A stretch of DNA of 64,000 nt from Earliella scabrosa (GCA_022605405.1 JABYQQ010000005.1:1550001-1614000); one strand, 5' to 3'. Shown: positions 1-13,956, numbered from the stretch's first letter. Notes: generated by a model not told the origin, from the sequence alone. Program-made: numbers and translations.

Positions 1-486
1 CGTGGTCGCGTGAGTGCGAAACCGGGTTCTCACGAGACCTGCGAATAGTTACCTCAGTTGCAGATTCTCCTTGTCGAAGTGGATACACCTCAACGACGGA
101 GACGAAGGGCTCATGACATTCTTTCGTCGAGTCCATAGTGTCCTGAAACCAGGTGGTACCTTTGTCTTGGAGCCACAGGAATGGGATACGTACGCAAAAG
201 CAAAGCGTATGGACCCGGTAGGATACGTTCGTCCGTATTGTTCCCAAGGCGCATGTGCTGAGCTTGTGGTCAGAGGCTCAAGGAAAATGCCAGACACTTG
301 AAGCTTCGCCCTGATGGCTTTGAGCAAGTGCTCATGGATATAGGATTCGGACCTGCAGAACACCTTGGTGCCGCGGGGGAAGGTGGTAAGATGCGATTCA
401 TGTTATATTGCTGCTCGTTCTCAATGACATGACGCAATTCTACAGGATTTCGGCGCCCGATAGATCTATATGTCAAGCTACGGTGA
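1..486 (+). CDS. Bin3-type RNA 5'-cap methyltransferase, 3' part
   Basis: This is the C-terminal part of a Bin3/MePCE-like SAM-dependent methyltransferase, a family that methylates the 5' gamma-phosphate of small RNAs such as 7SK or U6. The 5' end lies outside the window. Exons fit at 1-9, 64-217, 274-385 and 446-486, all with GT-AG introns of 54-60 nt. The spliced protein reads VVAFSLSKWIHLN, then a glycine-rich 'LKPGGTFVLEPQEW' segment (the Bin3 signature after the SAM fold), LKLRPDGFEQVL, and ends FRRPIDLYVKLR-stop. Each junction restores the family pattern, so the exon model is well supported. The gene converges on the HAD gene with only 98 bp between stop codons. Family assignment is firm; the RNA substrate is not known from sequence. 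Confidence 0.88.
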
Positions 487-584
487 CCGGATGTTCCGCA
501 TTCTATCGAACCCCTAGCATATATCCAGACATCTAGATCTACTGCAAGGAAGGGAGTATCCAATGGGCGTTCACTTCGTCGCTT

Positions 585-1626
585 CTACTCTGTATTGATC
601 ACGACTTGAACTCCATTCTCAGTCGGCTTCATCGTCACACTATTCAGGAGGTAAGGTGTCTGTCAGCAACCTGCTGAACGTCAACACTCACCTCGCAAGA
701 TTGGGGACGAGCCAATCCGGCTTGACGTCTTCCATCTGCTCACGCGTGTGAGATGTGATGAGACCAAGGGTTTTGCAGCCAGCCGCCTTGCCGCTGCGGA
801 CACCCGCAGGGGCATCTTCCACAACGAGGCAGCGTGTAGGGTCGACACCTGCACGCTTGGCACCGAGCAGGTACGGGTCGGGCCTGTGATGGTCGTCAGC
901 AAGCATACAAATGTGGAGTCTATGATCGCTAGACAAACTCAGGCTTTCCCTTCTCCACATCCTCCGATACCACAAATGCGTCCGGGATAGGAACCCCGAC
1001 TGCCTTCAAGGCAGATGTTGCGTAGGTAATCGTGGCCGATGTGCAGATTGCCCACTTCGGCTTTGGGAGTTTGCAATACGGGGCCAACTGGCGTTAACAT
1101 GTCAGGTTACACACGAGAGGCGTCTTCCGCAATTTGTCAACTTGCCTCCTGCATGATCTCGTGAACACCTGGCAGAGCGACTATGCCCTGCCGGCCATTC
1201 TTCTTTGATTCTGCCACAATAGCCTCTTCAAACCGCCGGGCCTCTGCCTGCCGAAGACGTCAATGACTCGACTGGCGGCGCGAACAGGGGCTGCCACACC
1301 TCAAGTTCATCGGGATCCGTCACCCCACAATGGAGCCTCAGGTTTTCCACAGTCCGAACGCCATGAGATGCTGTTGGGCCAGTGTGGTTAGACTGCCACT
1401 GTCGCGAACGTGAGTTGGAGACTTACAGCTCAACACCTGGGTGACATCGAGACCGGGATACTTCTCAGCGAAGAGTTCCCATGCACCGACGACACCATCG
1501 GTCGAATCGACCAGAGTGCCGTCCATGTCGAACAGACTATCGAGACACTTGGATTAGTCGTGATCAGGAGGGTTAACAGAGACCAGTCCTTCCTTACATG
1601 GCGTCGAACTCGAGTGTGACAGGCAT
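585..1626 (-). CDS. HAD-superfamily sugar/glycerol phosphatase (GPP/DOG-like)
   Basis: A haloacid-dehalogenase hydrolase of the glycerol-3-phosphatase / 2-deoxyglucose-6-phosphatase type, about 245 residues. Exon 1 (1598-1626) encodes only MPVTLEFDA plus part of the next codon; a 61-nt intron joins it to ILFDMDGTLVDST, which carries the motif I aspartates. Motif II appears as ICTSAT, the motif III region as GKP/DPYLLGAK, and motif IV as VVEDAPAGV. The last intron is 640-691, and the protein ends VVINTE-stop. One internal junction (around 1260-1315) needs a short intron with a weak GTGTGG donor to keep the frame, giving DPDELE-AEARRFEEA. Without that intron the gene would carry a frameshift. 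It probably dephosphorylates a small sugar or polyol phosphate in the cytosol; the exact substrate cannot be read. It is divergent from Sec15. Confidence 0.85.
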
Positions 1627-1910
1627 AGTCGATGGAGGTTGAGAGTCAAGGTGTGAGTCGCTCAACTGTCGCCGGTACGAGGATGGCCGACCGGGTATTT
1701 GTATAGTTCCAGAAGATCGGACAAGCGCAAAAGAGATGAGGCGCGGCAACCTCGGACCGACGGGCAGCAGGATTTGTTTGGTCCAGAAGGTGTTGCCAAA
1801 CACAGCCGCCAAATCGGGACACCAATACGCTTCTCCGCCACTCGTCTCCAACTACACCACGCACTGGTGCTGCTGATAGCTCTGCTGTTGAAACGTACGG
1901 CAGCCTCAGG

Positions 1911-4900
1911 ATGCCGCCACGACGGAGGCCGCAGTTCACGCAAGAGAGCATTGACCAGCAACTGCAGCAAATCCATCTCCTTGACCAGGCATCCTCGTCT
2001 GAGAACCTCGAGCAGCTAGGCCCCATAATCAAGCAGATTCACGCCAATAGACAGCAGGAGGCATATTTGCGTACCCTACAGGCTCTTATCGAATCCAAGG
2101 ATGCCGAGATAGAGTCTATATGCGGGGACAACTACCAAGAGTTCATCAGCTCTGTCTCGACTCTATTCTCCATCAAGTCCTACACCACCAACCTCCGGGA
2201 GAAGATCACTACACTCGATGCAAGCGTGTCGCAAGTCGGCAAGAGTCTCGTGGAGAAGAAGAAGGCGCTCTTGCAGACCAAGAAGACCGCAGCCAACTTG
2301 GACGAGGCCATTGACGGCCTTCAGGCATGTTTGCGTATCTTGGACGTGGTGAACAGGGTGGGAGAGATGGTTGGGGAGGGGAAGTACTGGAGTGCGCTGC
2401 GGGTCCGTACCTCACGCTGTGTCGGTATTGTTCGTCTCAATATATCTCCCGTTGCAGTCTCTCGAAGACATTGAGAGTATGCCTCCGACGTCCCTATCGC
2501 AAACCCCACTCTTCCAACACCTGCTTTCCTCACTACCGTCGCTGAGAGGGCAGATCAAGGATGCCGTGACGGCGTCGATGAAGCAATGGCTGCTGGACAT
2601 CCGGAACGTCAGTGCACAGATCGGACAGCTCGCGCTGGAGGCTATGGAGACGCGTACACGACGATGGCGCAGTCGCCGGGACAAGGACCCAATGCTCAAG
2701 TCCAGCCGTGTAGGAAGCGCAGTTGAGTCCATCACGTATGAGAAGACCGAGTGTATGGTTTCTCTACACCATCTCGTTCTCTGGATGAGCTCATGTGCGT
2801 TAACCAGACAACGTATTGGACAACGAACAACTCCAGGTCGACTTCAAGCCGCTATACGAATGCATACACATATACAGCGCTCTCGATTCGTTAGACGAGA
2901 TTCGGCGGTCGTACCAGGCCGACCGAAAGGTGTGGTCCCATACCTCCTCCTGCTATGCGCTGAATCTGACTGGTTACTGTTATACGCCAGGCGCAATCCG
3001 ACCTCATCATTCCCGAACCGCTCCCGCTATCTTCCCTTCCCTCCATCACACAAGAAATCGTTGGTTACTTCATCATCGAGACCCATGTGTTGAACACAAC
3101 CGGCAGCTTCCGATCAGAGCGTGAAGTCGAGGACCTCTGGGACGCCCTCATCAGCAGACTCAGCAATGCAGTTGAAGATGTTCTCAGGAACGAAAAGGAC
3201 CCAGACACGTACTTGAAGGTCAAGGAAGCGCTCTTGGGCTTCGTTATGACGCTAGAGGTACAATGGCCATCTCTGTAGTTGCATCGACATCCGCTAACAC
3301 CTTTGCAGTCATATTCCTACTCAACCACCAGCATACACTCACTTATTCTTCGTCTGTTCGAGAAGTACGTCTCCATTTTGGAGATCAAGTTCGGAAAGCG
3401 CTTCGAGGACGTGAGTGATTCCGCTTGAGCGTGTTTCCTGTGCTCATGTCTGTGCTCCAGATCGTTACGCAAGACGACTTCCAACCTATGTACGTCGAGA
3501 AGGACAGCGAAAAAGAGAGCGTTATGGACACCGTGTGGCTCACACGAGATCAACGTGATCAGCTGCAGCAGTAAGCGTGACCTTCCTATATTCTATCGCA
3601 ATGAGCTAACGCCCTGCCAGGAGCCCAGCCCCTCTTAACCTACCGTGGTCACAGGGATTCTACCTCTGCTGTCAGGATGTACGTCGCCCGCGCTCAGGTA
3701 TTATTGGAAGGTCCGCAGCCCGCTTACTCATGATCCGTGCCCAGATCCGCAGCTTCGTGCAGAACTTCTACCAGTTTATCGAGGGGGTCTCGCAACATCA
3801 CCGCAATATTGATGATCAGCTGAGCAAAGTACATAAGATCCAACTGGCATGAGTGCATTCGCTGACGGCTCCATCGGTCCCACAGTCACTGGACACGATT
3901 CTGTCGCAGTACATCAGCGAAGCAATAGCGAAACGAGCCCAGAGCACCGCGAACGTCTCACAGATCGCCCAGATCATCACGAACTTGGAGCACTTCGAGA
4001 TATCGTGCGCAGAGCTCGAGCGTTCGCTCACGAACATCCGGTAACGCTCTTTTCGTCGCCATCGCCCTCTCCTGGCTGACTGTCCGCGGCACTTACCTCG
4101 CAGGTCGTCTCAGCGCGGCGGCACGATACGCGTCAGCGCCGCTGCGTCCTTCGTTGCGACGCGCACGAAGGCGATGGCCCGGGTGACGGAGGCAATGAGT
4201 TCCAAGCTGGACGACTTCTTCGGCCTCGCCGAGTACGAGTGGACGCCGACCACGCGCGAGGACGCGCCGAGCATGTACCTCTACGAGCTCGTCAACTGGC
4301 TCACGACCGTCGTCGACTCGCTCGCGCTCAAGGACACATACAAGGAAGAGGCCTACCGCGGGGCCGTCAGCTACATCGCCAGCTGCTTCCTGGTGCGTCC
4401 CTCCCTCGCCCATCATTCGCCACTGCATTCCACGCGCCGCCCCTTCTCTCTGCATGGCAGCGACAGGCACGCTGACGGCTTCCACGCCATGTCAAAACAG
4501 GACTTCCTCACAGGCCGAGACATCCCGATGATGAACGAGAACGCGGTCGCGAACCTCCTCCTCGACGTCGACTTTCTCGACGAGGAGCTCAAGCGCAACG
4601 GCCACTCCCATAGCGCGGCCTTCGCCGAACTACGCTCGGTATGTCATCTGCCTTGCCCTGGTCCCCTGCCCGTCTCTCCCTCTCCCGTTCTCTCGCCGAG
4701 GCCGTGCGCCCGTTCTCCCTTGCGCCAGATTTCTCACCGTGATTGCCCCGATTGAGCCGCTGACGATCCTCTTGTGCTTCCACCGCCCCTGCCCTCGCTC
4801 CGGTCCAGATGGCGTCCGTGGTCATGTCCGACGCAGTGAACGCGTACCTCGTCGCATCGATCCGCCAGACGTCGTACGCAAACGTGAAGCCGAAGCGTCT

Positions 4901-5030
4901 CGCCGCGCTCCTCGACAAGCTCGCCCGGTACGGCCAGGAGTGTCGCGACGCGCCCTCCCGGGAGAAGGGAGAGAAGCGCAGGAAAGAGGCCGAGGCTGTC
5001 GGACGACTATTCCCCGGCGAGAACCGCTGA
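1911..5030 (+). CDS. SEC15: Exocyst complex component Sec15
   Basis: Sec15 subunit of the octameric exocyst, which tethers Golgi-derived vesicles to the plasma membrane and links to the Rab GTPase Sec4. The first exon from the ATG at 1911 gives a long helical segment (SIDQQLQQIHLLDQ; then ESICGDNYQEFISSVSTLF; then LREKITTLDASV), typical of the N-terminal coiled coil of Sec15. Later exons give SLEDIESMPPTSLSQTPLFQ (about 2460 onward), the rod segments around 3120-3250 and 3700-4040, and the C-terminal block LDDFFGLAEYEWTP to FLDEELKRNG. The last exon runs from about 4809 and ends RLFPGENR-stop. At least ten exons are needed, and splice sites of the middle exons were not all fixed. Length (near 800 residues) fits fungal Sec15. 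It converges on Arf1. Confidence 0.9.
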
Positions 5031-5496
5031 TCCCCTCGCCTCCCGTATGCACGACGGACGTGTACCTACTTGTACTTACATACGTGCCAGCTTGCTGTGG
5101 CGCACTGCGTCGTCATAGCTCGTCCGCGGTATACTCGCCGCACACACATGCACATCCGATGTCCTGTTCGATCATGACCGTAAATTATACCAGTGTATAT
5201 GCTTTCTCTAGTCGGAAGAGCATTTTGAAGGCCGCCACGGGCACCCGTACAGTGGCTGTACGATAAGGAAAATGGACTCCGAGTTACGTTATATGGCACA
5301 GGAAGGCAAAGAAGAGTGGGAGACAGAAACAGAGGACGAGAATGGACGACACGCGGCTACTTGTGCGGACAGGCGAAGCAGGAGGAAAGGGAGCTGACCA
5401 GTGAAACCCTCTTCGATATCGTAAGGATCATAAGACATGAACATTGGCAACGTTCAAGGGGAAGGGGGACCCACAAGCGACGGAGAGGACGCCCGA
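5031..5496. other. Convergent intergenic region, Sec15 / Arf1
   Basis: This stretch holds the 3' flanks of Sec15 and Arf1 only. It has AT-rich patches (about 5180-5205) suitable for 3'-end formation on either strand. I see no further gene. Confidence 0.6.
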
Positions 5497-6369
<873 letters not shown>

Positions 6370-6898
6370 GATTGCTGTACGGCGGGGAGAGGATGGGCGG
6401 AAAACAGAGAGGATGAGGGAGAGAGACGAGCGAGGAGGACTGCAACAAGATTCGTGCAGACGTTGCGTGTGAGGCCGACCCTTTTCAAGCTCCGCAACGT
6501 GGCGCTGCTCGTCCCCGTCGGCCAGGGCGCCCACTCCCCGCCTCCGCCTCGCCCTCCGTCCCCGCCGACGTCTCCCAGTCATCGCGCTACACGTAGCCCC
6601 GCCACGCACGCACTCTCTCCAGCACACGCCGCCCGACGTGTCTCGCCGCACCGACCGTGCTTTGCGGACGAGTACCCCGGCGCCTGCGAGCTCAGGCAAG
6701 CGCGAGTCTCCAAATCTGACATGCGCTGATGCCGCATACAGCAACTCCCACCGACCTCTTACGGCATCCGTTTCCTTCGGCGCAGAACACCTTCGTGCTA
6801 CGCATATGGCTATCGTACACGTACATACAGTACACGTCTTGCAGTGCATAATCAATAGGGATGTGACGTCGTTCTCTCGTCTCGTCGCGAGCCTGTGC
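6370..6898. promoter_or_regulatory. Arf1 5' flank with CT-rich leader; P450 3' flank
   Basis: Read on the minus strand, roughly 6370-6460 is a nearly continuous pyrimidine tract directly upstream of the Arf1 ATG, a common leader of strongly expressed fungal genes. The rest is the 3' flank of the P450 gene. I see no other gene. Confidence 0.5.
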
Positions 6899-9643
6899 TC
6901 AGGCGTCCCGCTCGGCCTCGGTCATTTTCACCCACAGGCCGCCCTGCCACACACCGGTCAGCATCTCGAGATGCAACCAGACCACACCCGAAGCGTGTCA
7001 CGTACCTCTGCATACAGCGTCAAGTGTGCCTTGGGCATAATCTTCTCCTTCCCCTTCTGGCCCTCCGCGCTCGCCCATTCCGGAGGGACACGCACCTCGG
7101 GTGGCTGCGCGGAGAGGTCGAGCTCCATGTGCGAGAAGTTTTGCAGGAGGCGGATGAGGAAGAACGACATCTCGTTGTACGCAAACTAACCAGGGTCGAC
7201 GGGCGGTTCAGCGTCACGAGCTCGTCGGCACGACGTCGCCACGTACCTGCTGTCCGAGACAGATGCGCGGCCCCGCGTTGAACGGAAGGAAGATGAATGG
7301 GTTCGACGTGAAGTACTTGTTGAGCCGCTCGTCCACGAACCGATCGGGGTCGAACTCCAACGCTGTAGAAGGCGTCAGGCTCCGAACGCGGGTAGAGATT
7401 CGAGTGTAACGCACCATCGGGGCCCCAGTAATCCTTGCGGCGGTGCATCAAGAAGACAGAGTACGCGACACTTGTAGGACACGTCGTTAGCGCATGACCT
7501 CTCTCTCAACTGGACAACACGTACCCGACATTCTTAGGAACGAAGACGGGAGGCCCAGTGGGGTCGGGGTTAGGAATTGTAGTGTCGCGGTTTGCCACGC
7601 TGTATGACGGCTTCAGCGTCCTTGGATATGACTCTGTACAATGGTCCTACTCACCGAACGTTGAACGGCCTGATCGGTTAGATCATCAGCCTCGTCGGTC
7701 AATATGATAATGCATAAACACGCACACTGCAGGGTACAGACGCAGAGTTTCTGTTATGCAGAAGGGTGTCAAACAACTCCTTGATTCATTATAGCGCAAT
7801 GCTCACCATTGATGACCGCTCGCAAGTACTTCATGTTCCGGATGTCGTCAAAGGTCGGCATCTGGGTGGGCCCAATCTTCTCCATGATCTCAGCGCGCAA
7901 CTTCCTGAACACATGTGGGTACATGCACATCATGTAGACAGCGAATGTCAAAGTTGTCGCCGTCTGCAAACACGACCCTCGTGAGTCCAACCAACCAACG
8001 ACTACCCAATCGTGAAATGACTGACCGTGTCTCTGCCAGCAATCATGATGTTGAGTGTCTCATCGTGCAGCACGACCGGGTCTGCAGACGGCATGTCAGT
8101 CACAGCGCTGCACACAACTCCCACAGCACAACCCTCACCATCCGTGAACTTGACCAAATGGTCCAACAGGGTCTCGTTCTCGTCGATCTCCGCCTCCGCG
8201 CCCTCCGCGCCCCCGCCCCTCTTCTCCTTCCCGCTCGCAGCCCGGTTCTTCCTCAGCGCCTCCTCCAGAATCGGCTGGATGTACGCGTCGACGATCTTCA
8301 TGTGCTCCGCGGACGTGTCCTTGTGCAGCTCCTCGAACCGCCACGACCAGCCCTTGCGGAGGCGCATCGCGATCGCGTACTGCGCGCCCATGAACGCCTC
8401 CGCGAAGCGGTCCGCCGTGCTCTGCACGCGCATGCCCTGCGGCGCGATCGGGTCGTTGTATGCGTACGGGAGGTCCGACTCGAGACTGTGCACGCAGGCG
8501 CCGAACAGGAACTCGGTCGCGCTGTCGAGCGTGAACCGCGCGATCAGGTCCTGTGGGTTTGGGGGTCGTCAGCTGTGTGCGTGTGAGACCCTTGGAGAGG
8601 AGACTCACTTGGAAGTCGAGGGTGTGGCCACCGGCGAACCGCTCCTTCATCTTCCTGATGGCGAGGTCTGCGCAAGCGTGAGGTCGTGCGACGAGGGGGG
8701 ACTGTATGCATCGGTGACGCACCTGCATGGCGGCCGAACATCTCGAAGTGAGAGATCCTGTCCCGAGTGAAGTATGGGCGCGTCATGGTGCGGTGGAACC
8801 TAGGCCAGAGTAGCGAAGTTAGGATGTTTCCCGGATGGCAGGAGGTCCGAGGAAGGCGATACTGACTTCCACAATTCACCATCCGCGTTGAAGACCCCAG
8901 TGCCAAGCACCGAGTTCACCGACTCGCGGAAGGCTTCACCTGTGTATTTGGAGGACGATGTTTAGGTGTAGCCAACTGGACTGTTACTTAGAATGCACCA
9001 CATACCTTTCTCGAACTCCGGAAAGTCCGTGGCAAGCACCGTCTATGAAGGAATGTTCAATTCAGCTTCCCATGCAGGCGTATTACTAGCTCGAAATCCG
9101 TACCTTGATGACATTCGCATCCGTAGTGATATACAAAGGATCCCACAGTATAGAAATGAGGTGGAGATGCCCGAGCTCGTCAATCCTGTCCCAAAAGCCG
9201 TCCCCTACCGCGCGCTTAAGCGATCAATGCCCCATACAATGAGATACAATGACAGCGTCTCGCCCGCCGCTGCTCCGCCCGCGAAACCAATAGTTGAACA
9301 AGATTTGACACGTACCAGGGTATCCGCGATGAAACGCTTCAATGGCATACTTCAAGATGTCCGTGTTCCCAAAGGCCTTGCCCTCCCAGCTCGGCGGCAG
9401 GACGGCGCCCATGCGCGCCGCGCGTCGCTTCACGCTCCAGTCCCGGTAGACGATGCGCCCCGCGTACACCGCAGGGACGCTCAGTGCTGCAACGAGCGCG
9501 ACCCATCCCAGGGCGAGCGGTGCGTCGACCAACCCGAGAGTATGCAAGGCGCGGGCGGCGACGAAGACGAGAACCGCGGGGAAGACATTGACCCCGAGAC
9601 GGCGGATGAAGAAGGGGAGCCCCGGAGGGAGTTTGGAAGGCAT
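6899..9643 (-). CDS. Cytochrome P450 monooxygenase A (CYP63-like)
   Basis: Membrane-anchored haem-thiolate monooxygenase of about 600 residues. The start [16 protein letters not shown] is followed by two hydrophobic segments (residues about 18-70), as in long basidiomycete CYP63/CYP52-type enzymes that hydroxylate alkanes, fatty acids and aromatics. Visible landmarks: [17 protein letters not shown] after the anchor; [16 protein letters not shown] (I-helix, AGRDT); [14 protein letters not shown] (ExxR, formed by splicing across an intron near 7670-7720); [15 protein letters not shown] (haem loop, cysteine ligand); and the end [18 protein letters not shown]. The gene has many short introns. A clear paralogue lies at 17273-20042 on the same strand. 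The CYP family name is an inference from overall pattern; being a P450 is certain. It sits next to housekeeping genes, not in a recognisable cluster. Confidence 0.9.
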
Positions 9644-10323
9644 CTGGAGTCGCGAAGGGTCAGGGTTGGCGCACCGGCGAGCTGATTCGAAGGCGAAAGT
9701 TGGGGCTCAGAAGGGGATTTTGGAACGAACTCGAGGAAACTTGAAGGCCAGCTGGTCCCTAAGAGCGGTTGGCTAAGTCAGCATGGTCTTGTCGTCTGCG
9801 CAGGTGGGCTCACGCTAGGCCTCGGGGAGCTCTGGTGAGCTCTTAGGCTGGTGGCGTCGTAGCACGGGGTCGAGCGGGGTACGCAGGGCGGGGTAGTGGG
9901 ATCGAGGGAGTCGGACTCGGACATAAGGGTATATATTGCAGAGATGGTTGACGCCGCAGCAATATGCCCTGTCCACTGCGAAGGGCCGTCAGATGATCAA
10001 TGTCCGTGCTTGTTGGAAGTGAGAACAGTTCTGTACGTTGCCTCTTTCAGTCCAACCCGCCAATCTGCATACTTATCTCTATGGTTCATGACATGTCCAA
10101 GGCCTCACCCAAGTGGCCACTCCTTGTACATAATACTCTAACTTCTGAGCAAGTAAACTAAGTCGTGATTTGCTTTTGATCTCCAGCTGATGACGCATCG
10201 GAACCCGAGATTCGTGTTCACGTAGATCGTATGACACCCCTCCGGACTTACTGGGCCCGGTCCGATTCCAGTTGCACACACGGTCGGCCATGGCCATACA
10301 GTACAACAGGATAATGCTACACT
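9644..10323. other. Intergenic: P450 A promoter side and CPSF2 3' flank
   Basis: This stretch is upstream of P450 A and downstream of the CPSF2 stop. A TATATATT element lies near 9928-9936, about 290 bp from the P450 start and therefore of doubtful relevance. No gene or repeat was recognised. Confidence 0.4.
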
Positions 10324-13300
10324 CTACGCCGCAACAAGCGCAAGCAAGCTATACATCTCTCTACGGACAATGTAGTACACATCCGAGACCGAGCCCTCGA
10401 GCTCTACCTGTCCTCGTGCCGTCTTCCTCACAGCCACCGAGTCTCCCAGTGAGTCCGCGCTGGCGCCCCTCTTCGCGGCAGCACCGCAGATGAGCACACC
10501 CTCGCCGACCAGCTCGGCCTGAACGCAAATGGAGGCCAGCCGCGACTTCAGGGCAGTCAGCTTCAGCTCGCCAATCATCGTGGACTGTGGTAGTGGCTGT
10601 GTCGGGCGTGACCCCAAGATGCGACCGCGCGCAGGCTCGGCAGCTGCTGTCTGCAGATTCGCCGACAGCGCGGGCTCCAGGACGGGAATCGTAGAAGACG
10701 CAAGACTTGACACTCGTCCGGAGACGTAGCCCACTTCGTTATCTTCGAACTAACTCCGGCTCAGTCACGACGATCGAGGACAAAGCGCGGATTGCTACTC
10801 ACCCTTGACATCTTAATCGAAGCAAGGAGTTCGTCGCTTAACGATATCGAGAAGCTGTTTGTATGTTGGCCGATCTGTACCGTTTCGCCTTGACTAGGCG
10901 CATAGATCTCCTTTGTCATAGCCCGGATACTCGCGCAACTCTCAATCAGTGCGTCGGTGGCAGGTTGAGGAGCGTGCACAAGGATCTGATGACAGATGAG
11001 GTGCGAGCAGCATATTTGAGTGACCAGGAATACAGTACCATTTTGCGTGGGTTGACTTGTGGGACAATGGTCTTCACCGCACGTCCATCGTTGAGACCCT
11101 CAAGATCCACAAAGAGCAATCGACATGCCAGCTGCACATCCACATAGGACGTGACGAACTTTGAAGGCGGCTCCCTAGGCGTTTTCTGCGAACTCCGTCG
11201 ACACCCATGCACAGATGACCATGAACAGAGCACTGACCTTTGCCTCTTCCTCTTCCTTCAACCTCTTCGCCTCCCTAGTCTCTTCGCTCTCGGCATCTTC
11301 CTCCAGCGCCTTCCCCTTCCTCAGCCACATCCCCACGTCCACCGTCTCGCCATACTCGTCCACCCTCCGCTTCCTCTCCACATACGGGAACATCCGGAAC
11401 CGCTGCGTCTGCCCCTCCGCGCTCTTAAAGAACGATGTCGTCTTCGCGACGTTGCCCTTCAAGTAGACGTCGAACGATATTCGCGTGACCGCCTCGTCCA
11501 CTTCGTTCGCCCAGTCCGCGCCGTCCGCGCCCCCCTTCCCGTCCCGCTTCCGCTTCGCGCGCCCATTCGGCCGCCCTTGCTTCCCCTCCTCAGCTGTGTC
11601 CATGTAGTCGTCTCCCAGGCTCCGCTCGACCTCATTCTCCTCATCGGAATCCGAGTCTGACTCCGAGTCGCTGTCTGACTCGCTGTCGGCCTCGTCAGCC
11701 TCGAGCATCCGCTGGGTGCGCGCGAGCGCCGCTTGATGCGCTGCCTCCCTCTCACGCGCCGCACGCTCCTTCGCCAGGAACTCCTCCAGCTCATCGCCCT
11801 GCAATGGCACTTTCGAGTGCATCTAGAGTACCGGAGGAAGCGCGATGGGTCAGACACCCAGGACGTGCATGCTAGTCGACCCTGAAGCGATTCTCACCTG
11901 CAAGCGGAGCACGCCGTCCATCATGATGTTGCTGCCAATCTTTCCTCTGTCCCACTTCGCCTCCTCTCTCTGCGAGTTATTCCACTTGTCGAAGAGCTGC
12001 CGACCTAGCGTCCCCGGCTCGCCGCGGCCTGTAAGTAGGACGACGTTGTCAGGGATCTCCGCGAACTGGGCAAAGAGTGCACGGGATGGACCGTGCGACA
12101 GAGTGGCTGGTACTGCAAGTATGAGTTTTGGATCCTTAGACGAGTATGTTTGCATAAGAGACTGTGGGTTCAGGAAGTACTCCACATGTCTGCAAGTGCT
12201 GTACTCAATATCAATGCGCCCTCTGTACAGGCATTGTACTCACCGGAACCGAAGTGCGAACGCTCCAAGAGCCTCCTCGTCATTGTCGTCGTCCCGCCTC
12301 CTTCGGTCTCTGTCTCTCCTGGCGTCAGTGCCGTTCTCGCCGACGTCTTCTTTGCTGATTGTGCCACCGAACCACTCCATCATACTGCGGATGAAAGTGA
12401 GCATCTCCTGGCCTGTCCGAGACAGCAGACAGATGGGGTATTTCAGCCGCGAGTAGTTCCAGTGCTGGTCCAGGAGCACCAGAAGTTCGAGCACCCTACT
12501 ACTAGAGTCGCAGGGCAGCAGCAGCGAGTTTCGCGAGGACAGTGTCGCCGTAACACAGTCTGTCGCGCTGAAGTCAGTTACAATGCAGAGATTACGGACT
12601 AGGAACGCACCAAGTAGAGCAGCATCCCTGTCTTTCCGACGTGCGGTGGTGACATTGGCACGCTCCGCGTCGGTAATGAGGAGGTCCGGTCTGGCCAAGC
12701 TCTCGAAGACACCACCGCCAGCAGAGGCCTGACGTACGAGAACGGTGCCGTCCAGGTGCCTTTCTCGCATGTGGTTCATGTCCACAGCATATAGGATAGT
12801 ACCAGCTGAAGGAGAGCGGATCTTCCAGATAGTGCCTCCAAGAGTGTGACCAGCATTGAAGGGGATGATAGTCAGGCCCTGGCACTTGCCTAGACGGATG
12901 CGCGACGTGTGAGGGTTACAAGGGGAAGTTGAGGGAAGCGCAATGCATGCATACCTTGAAGATGGCATGGTTGTGAGTACCTCAGGACATTCACAGACTC
13001 GAAAGCTTCAATGACCTGGTGGGCAGTCGCAACGTATCTCTGCGTCTTGGTTCGGGACGAAGGGGTAGGTGAGGCACTAGGAGCATCCTCGGGCTTGGGT
13101 GACCCAGAGCCATCTTCGGGAGAGGTGTATTCAGAGTCCGGGTTCGGGACGTTGTCCCCAACATCTTGCTCGTCACGGATTCCCTCGACGTCCTCTGTTA
13201 CAGCCACGCGAGCCATCGCTTGCACAGGCAGCGTAGTGTAGGTAGGTGCTTTGAGGCCCCAGTTTGCGTAGGCATAGGGATAGAGCCCTGAGTGCGACAA

Positions 13301-13599
13301 GTCGCCATGAGACAGCAGGACAAGGTCCACCGTCGGGGCACATCTGAGTGGGATTCATGTGTTTACGACAATTGTTTCTCATTCGTTGAATGGTAGACTA
13401 CGTACTCCTTCAAAGCATTGCAATACGTCTCCCATGATGGCGGCTCGCTCTCCTCTGCATCTCCTTCCGGGGGTTCTGGGCACCAGTCTGGGGATCCGCA
13501 GTCAAGAAGTATTCGTACGTCGTCGACCTGTAGCAAGTATGCCAAAGGGACTGTGCGAGGAGAACGGGCGGCTCCAGTGAGAGGTGTGAAGGTTATCAT
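10324..13599 (-). CDS. CFT2: Cleavage and polyadenylation factor subunit 2 (CPSF100/Cft2)
   Basis: Metallo-beta-lactamase/beta-CASP protein of the mRNA 3'-end processing complex, partner of the endonuclease CPSF73. It starts MITFTPLTGAARSPRTVPLA, followed by LLDCGSPDW. The site that in CPSF73 reads HxHxDH is LSHGDLSHSG here, so the metal-binding set is incomplete, as is usual for the inactive CPSF100 subunit. Then come GLTIIPFNAGHTLGGTIW and AVDMNHMRERHLDG. A middle linker (about 11640-11710) encodes a Ser/Asp/Glu run typical of Cft2. The C-terminal domain ends with IGELKLTALKSRL, a GEGVLICG turn and MYSLLALVAA-stop. Several introns interrupt the gene. It lies on the minus strand downstream of GlnRS. 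Confidence 0.93.
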
Positions 13600-13956
13600 G
13601 GTCGTTCAGTTGTAATGTGCCAGCAATTTCAGCGCATAGCGTAACAAAACGTGAGCACAGGCAGAGCAGAGAGCCGGGCGGGATGGCAAGAGACAAGACA
13701 CGCTCGAGTCCATTGCCGCAAACGCGAACGCGCTCCTCCGGCTCTCCCACGTGACCCAACCTGCCCGACTCGGAACTTGGACTCTGGAGTGTCCTATAGC
13801 TCGGTTTTTCCTTTCTGAAGACATGGACCATGTAAAGCACACGGCGCGGACTTCTCAGATAGCACTGAATCCGTGTAATGGTTCATTCGATCCGTAGTAC
13901 ATCGTTGTCTATGCTACACCGTTACCGCCTTCAAGTTCGAGATTGACTTAGTAGTG
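13600..13956. other. Intergenic: CPSF2 5' flank, GlnRS 3' flank
   Basis: A short gap of 357 bp between two minus-strand genes. It must hold the CPSF2 promoter. I see no TATA box and no further gene. Confidence 0.5.

Noticed and set aside
8993..9685. 230-codon plus-strand frame over the 5' part of P450 A
   Set aside because: Antisense to the P450 exons; the minus strand encodes the conserved N-terminal anchor and LPPG motif.
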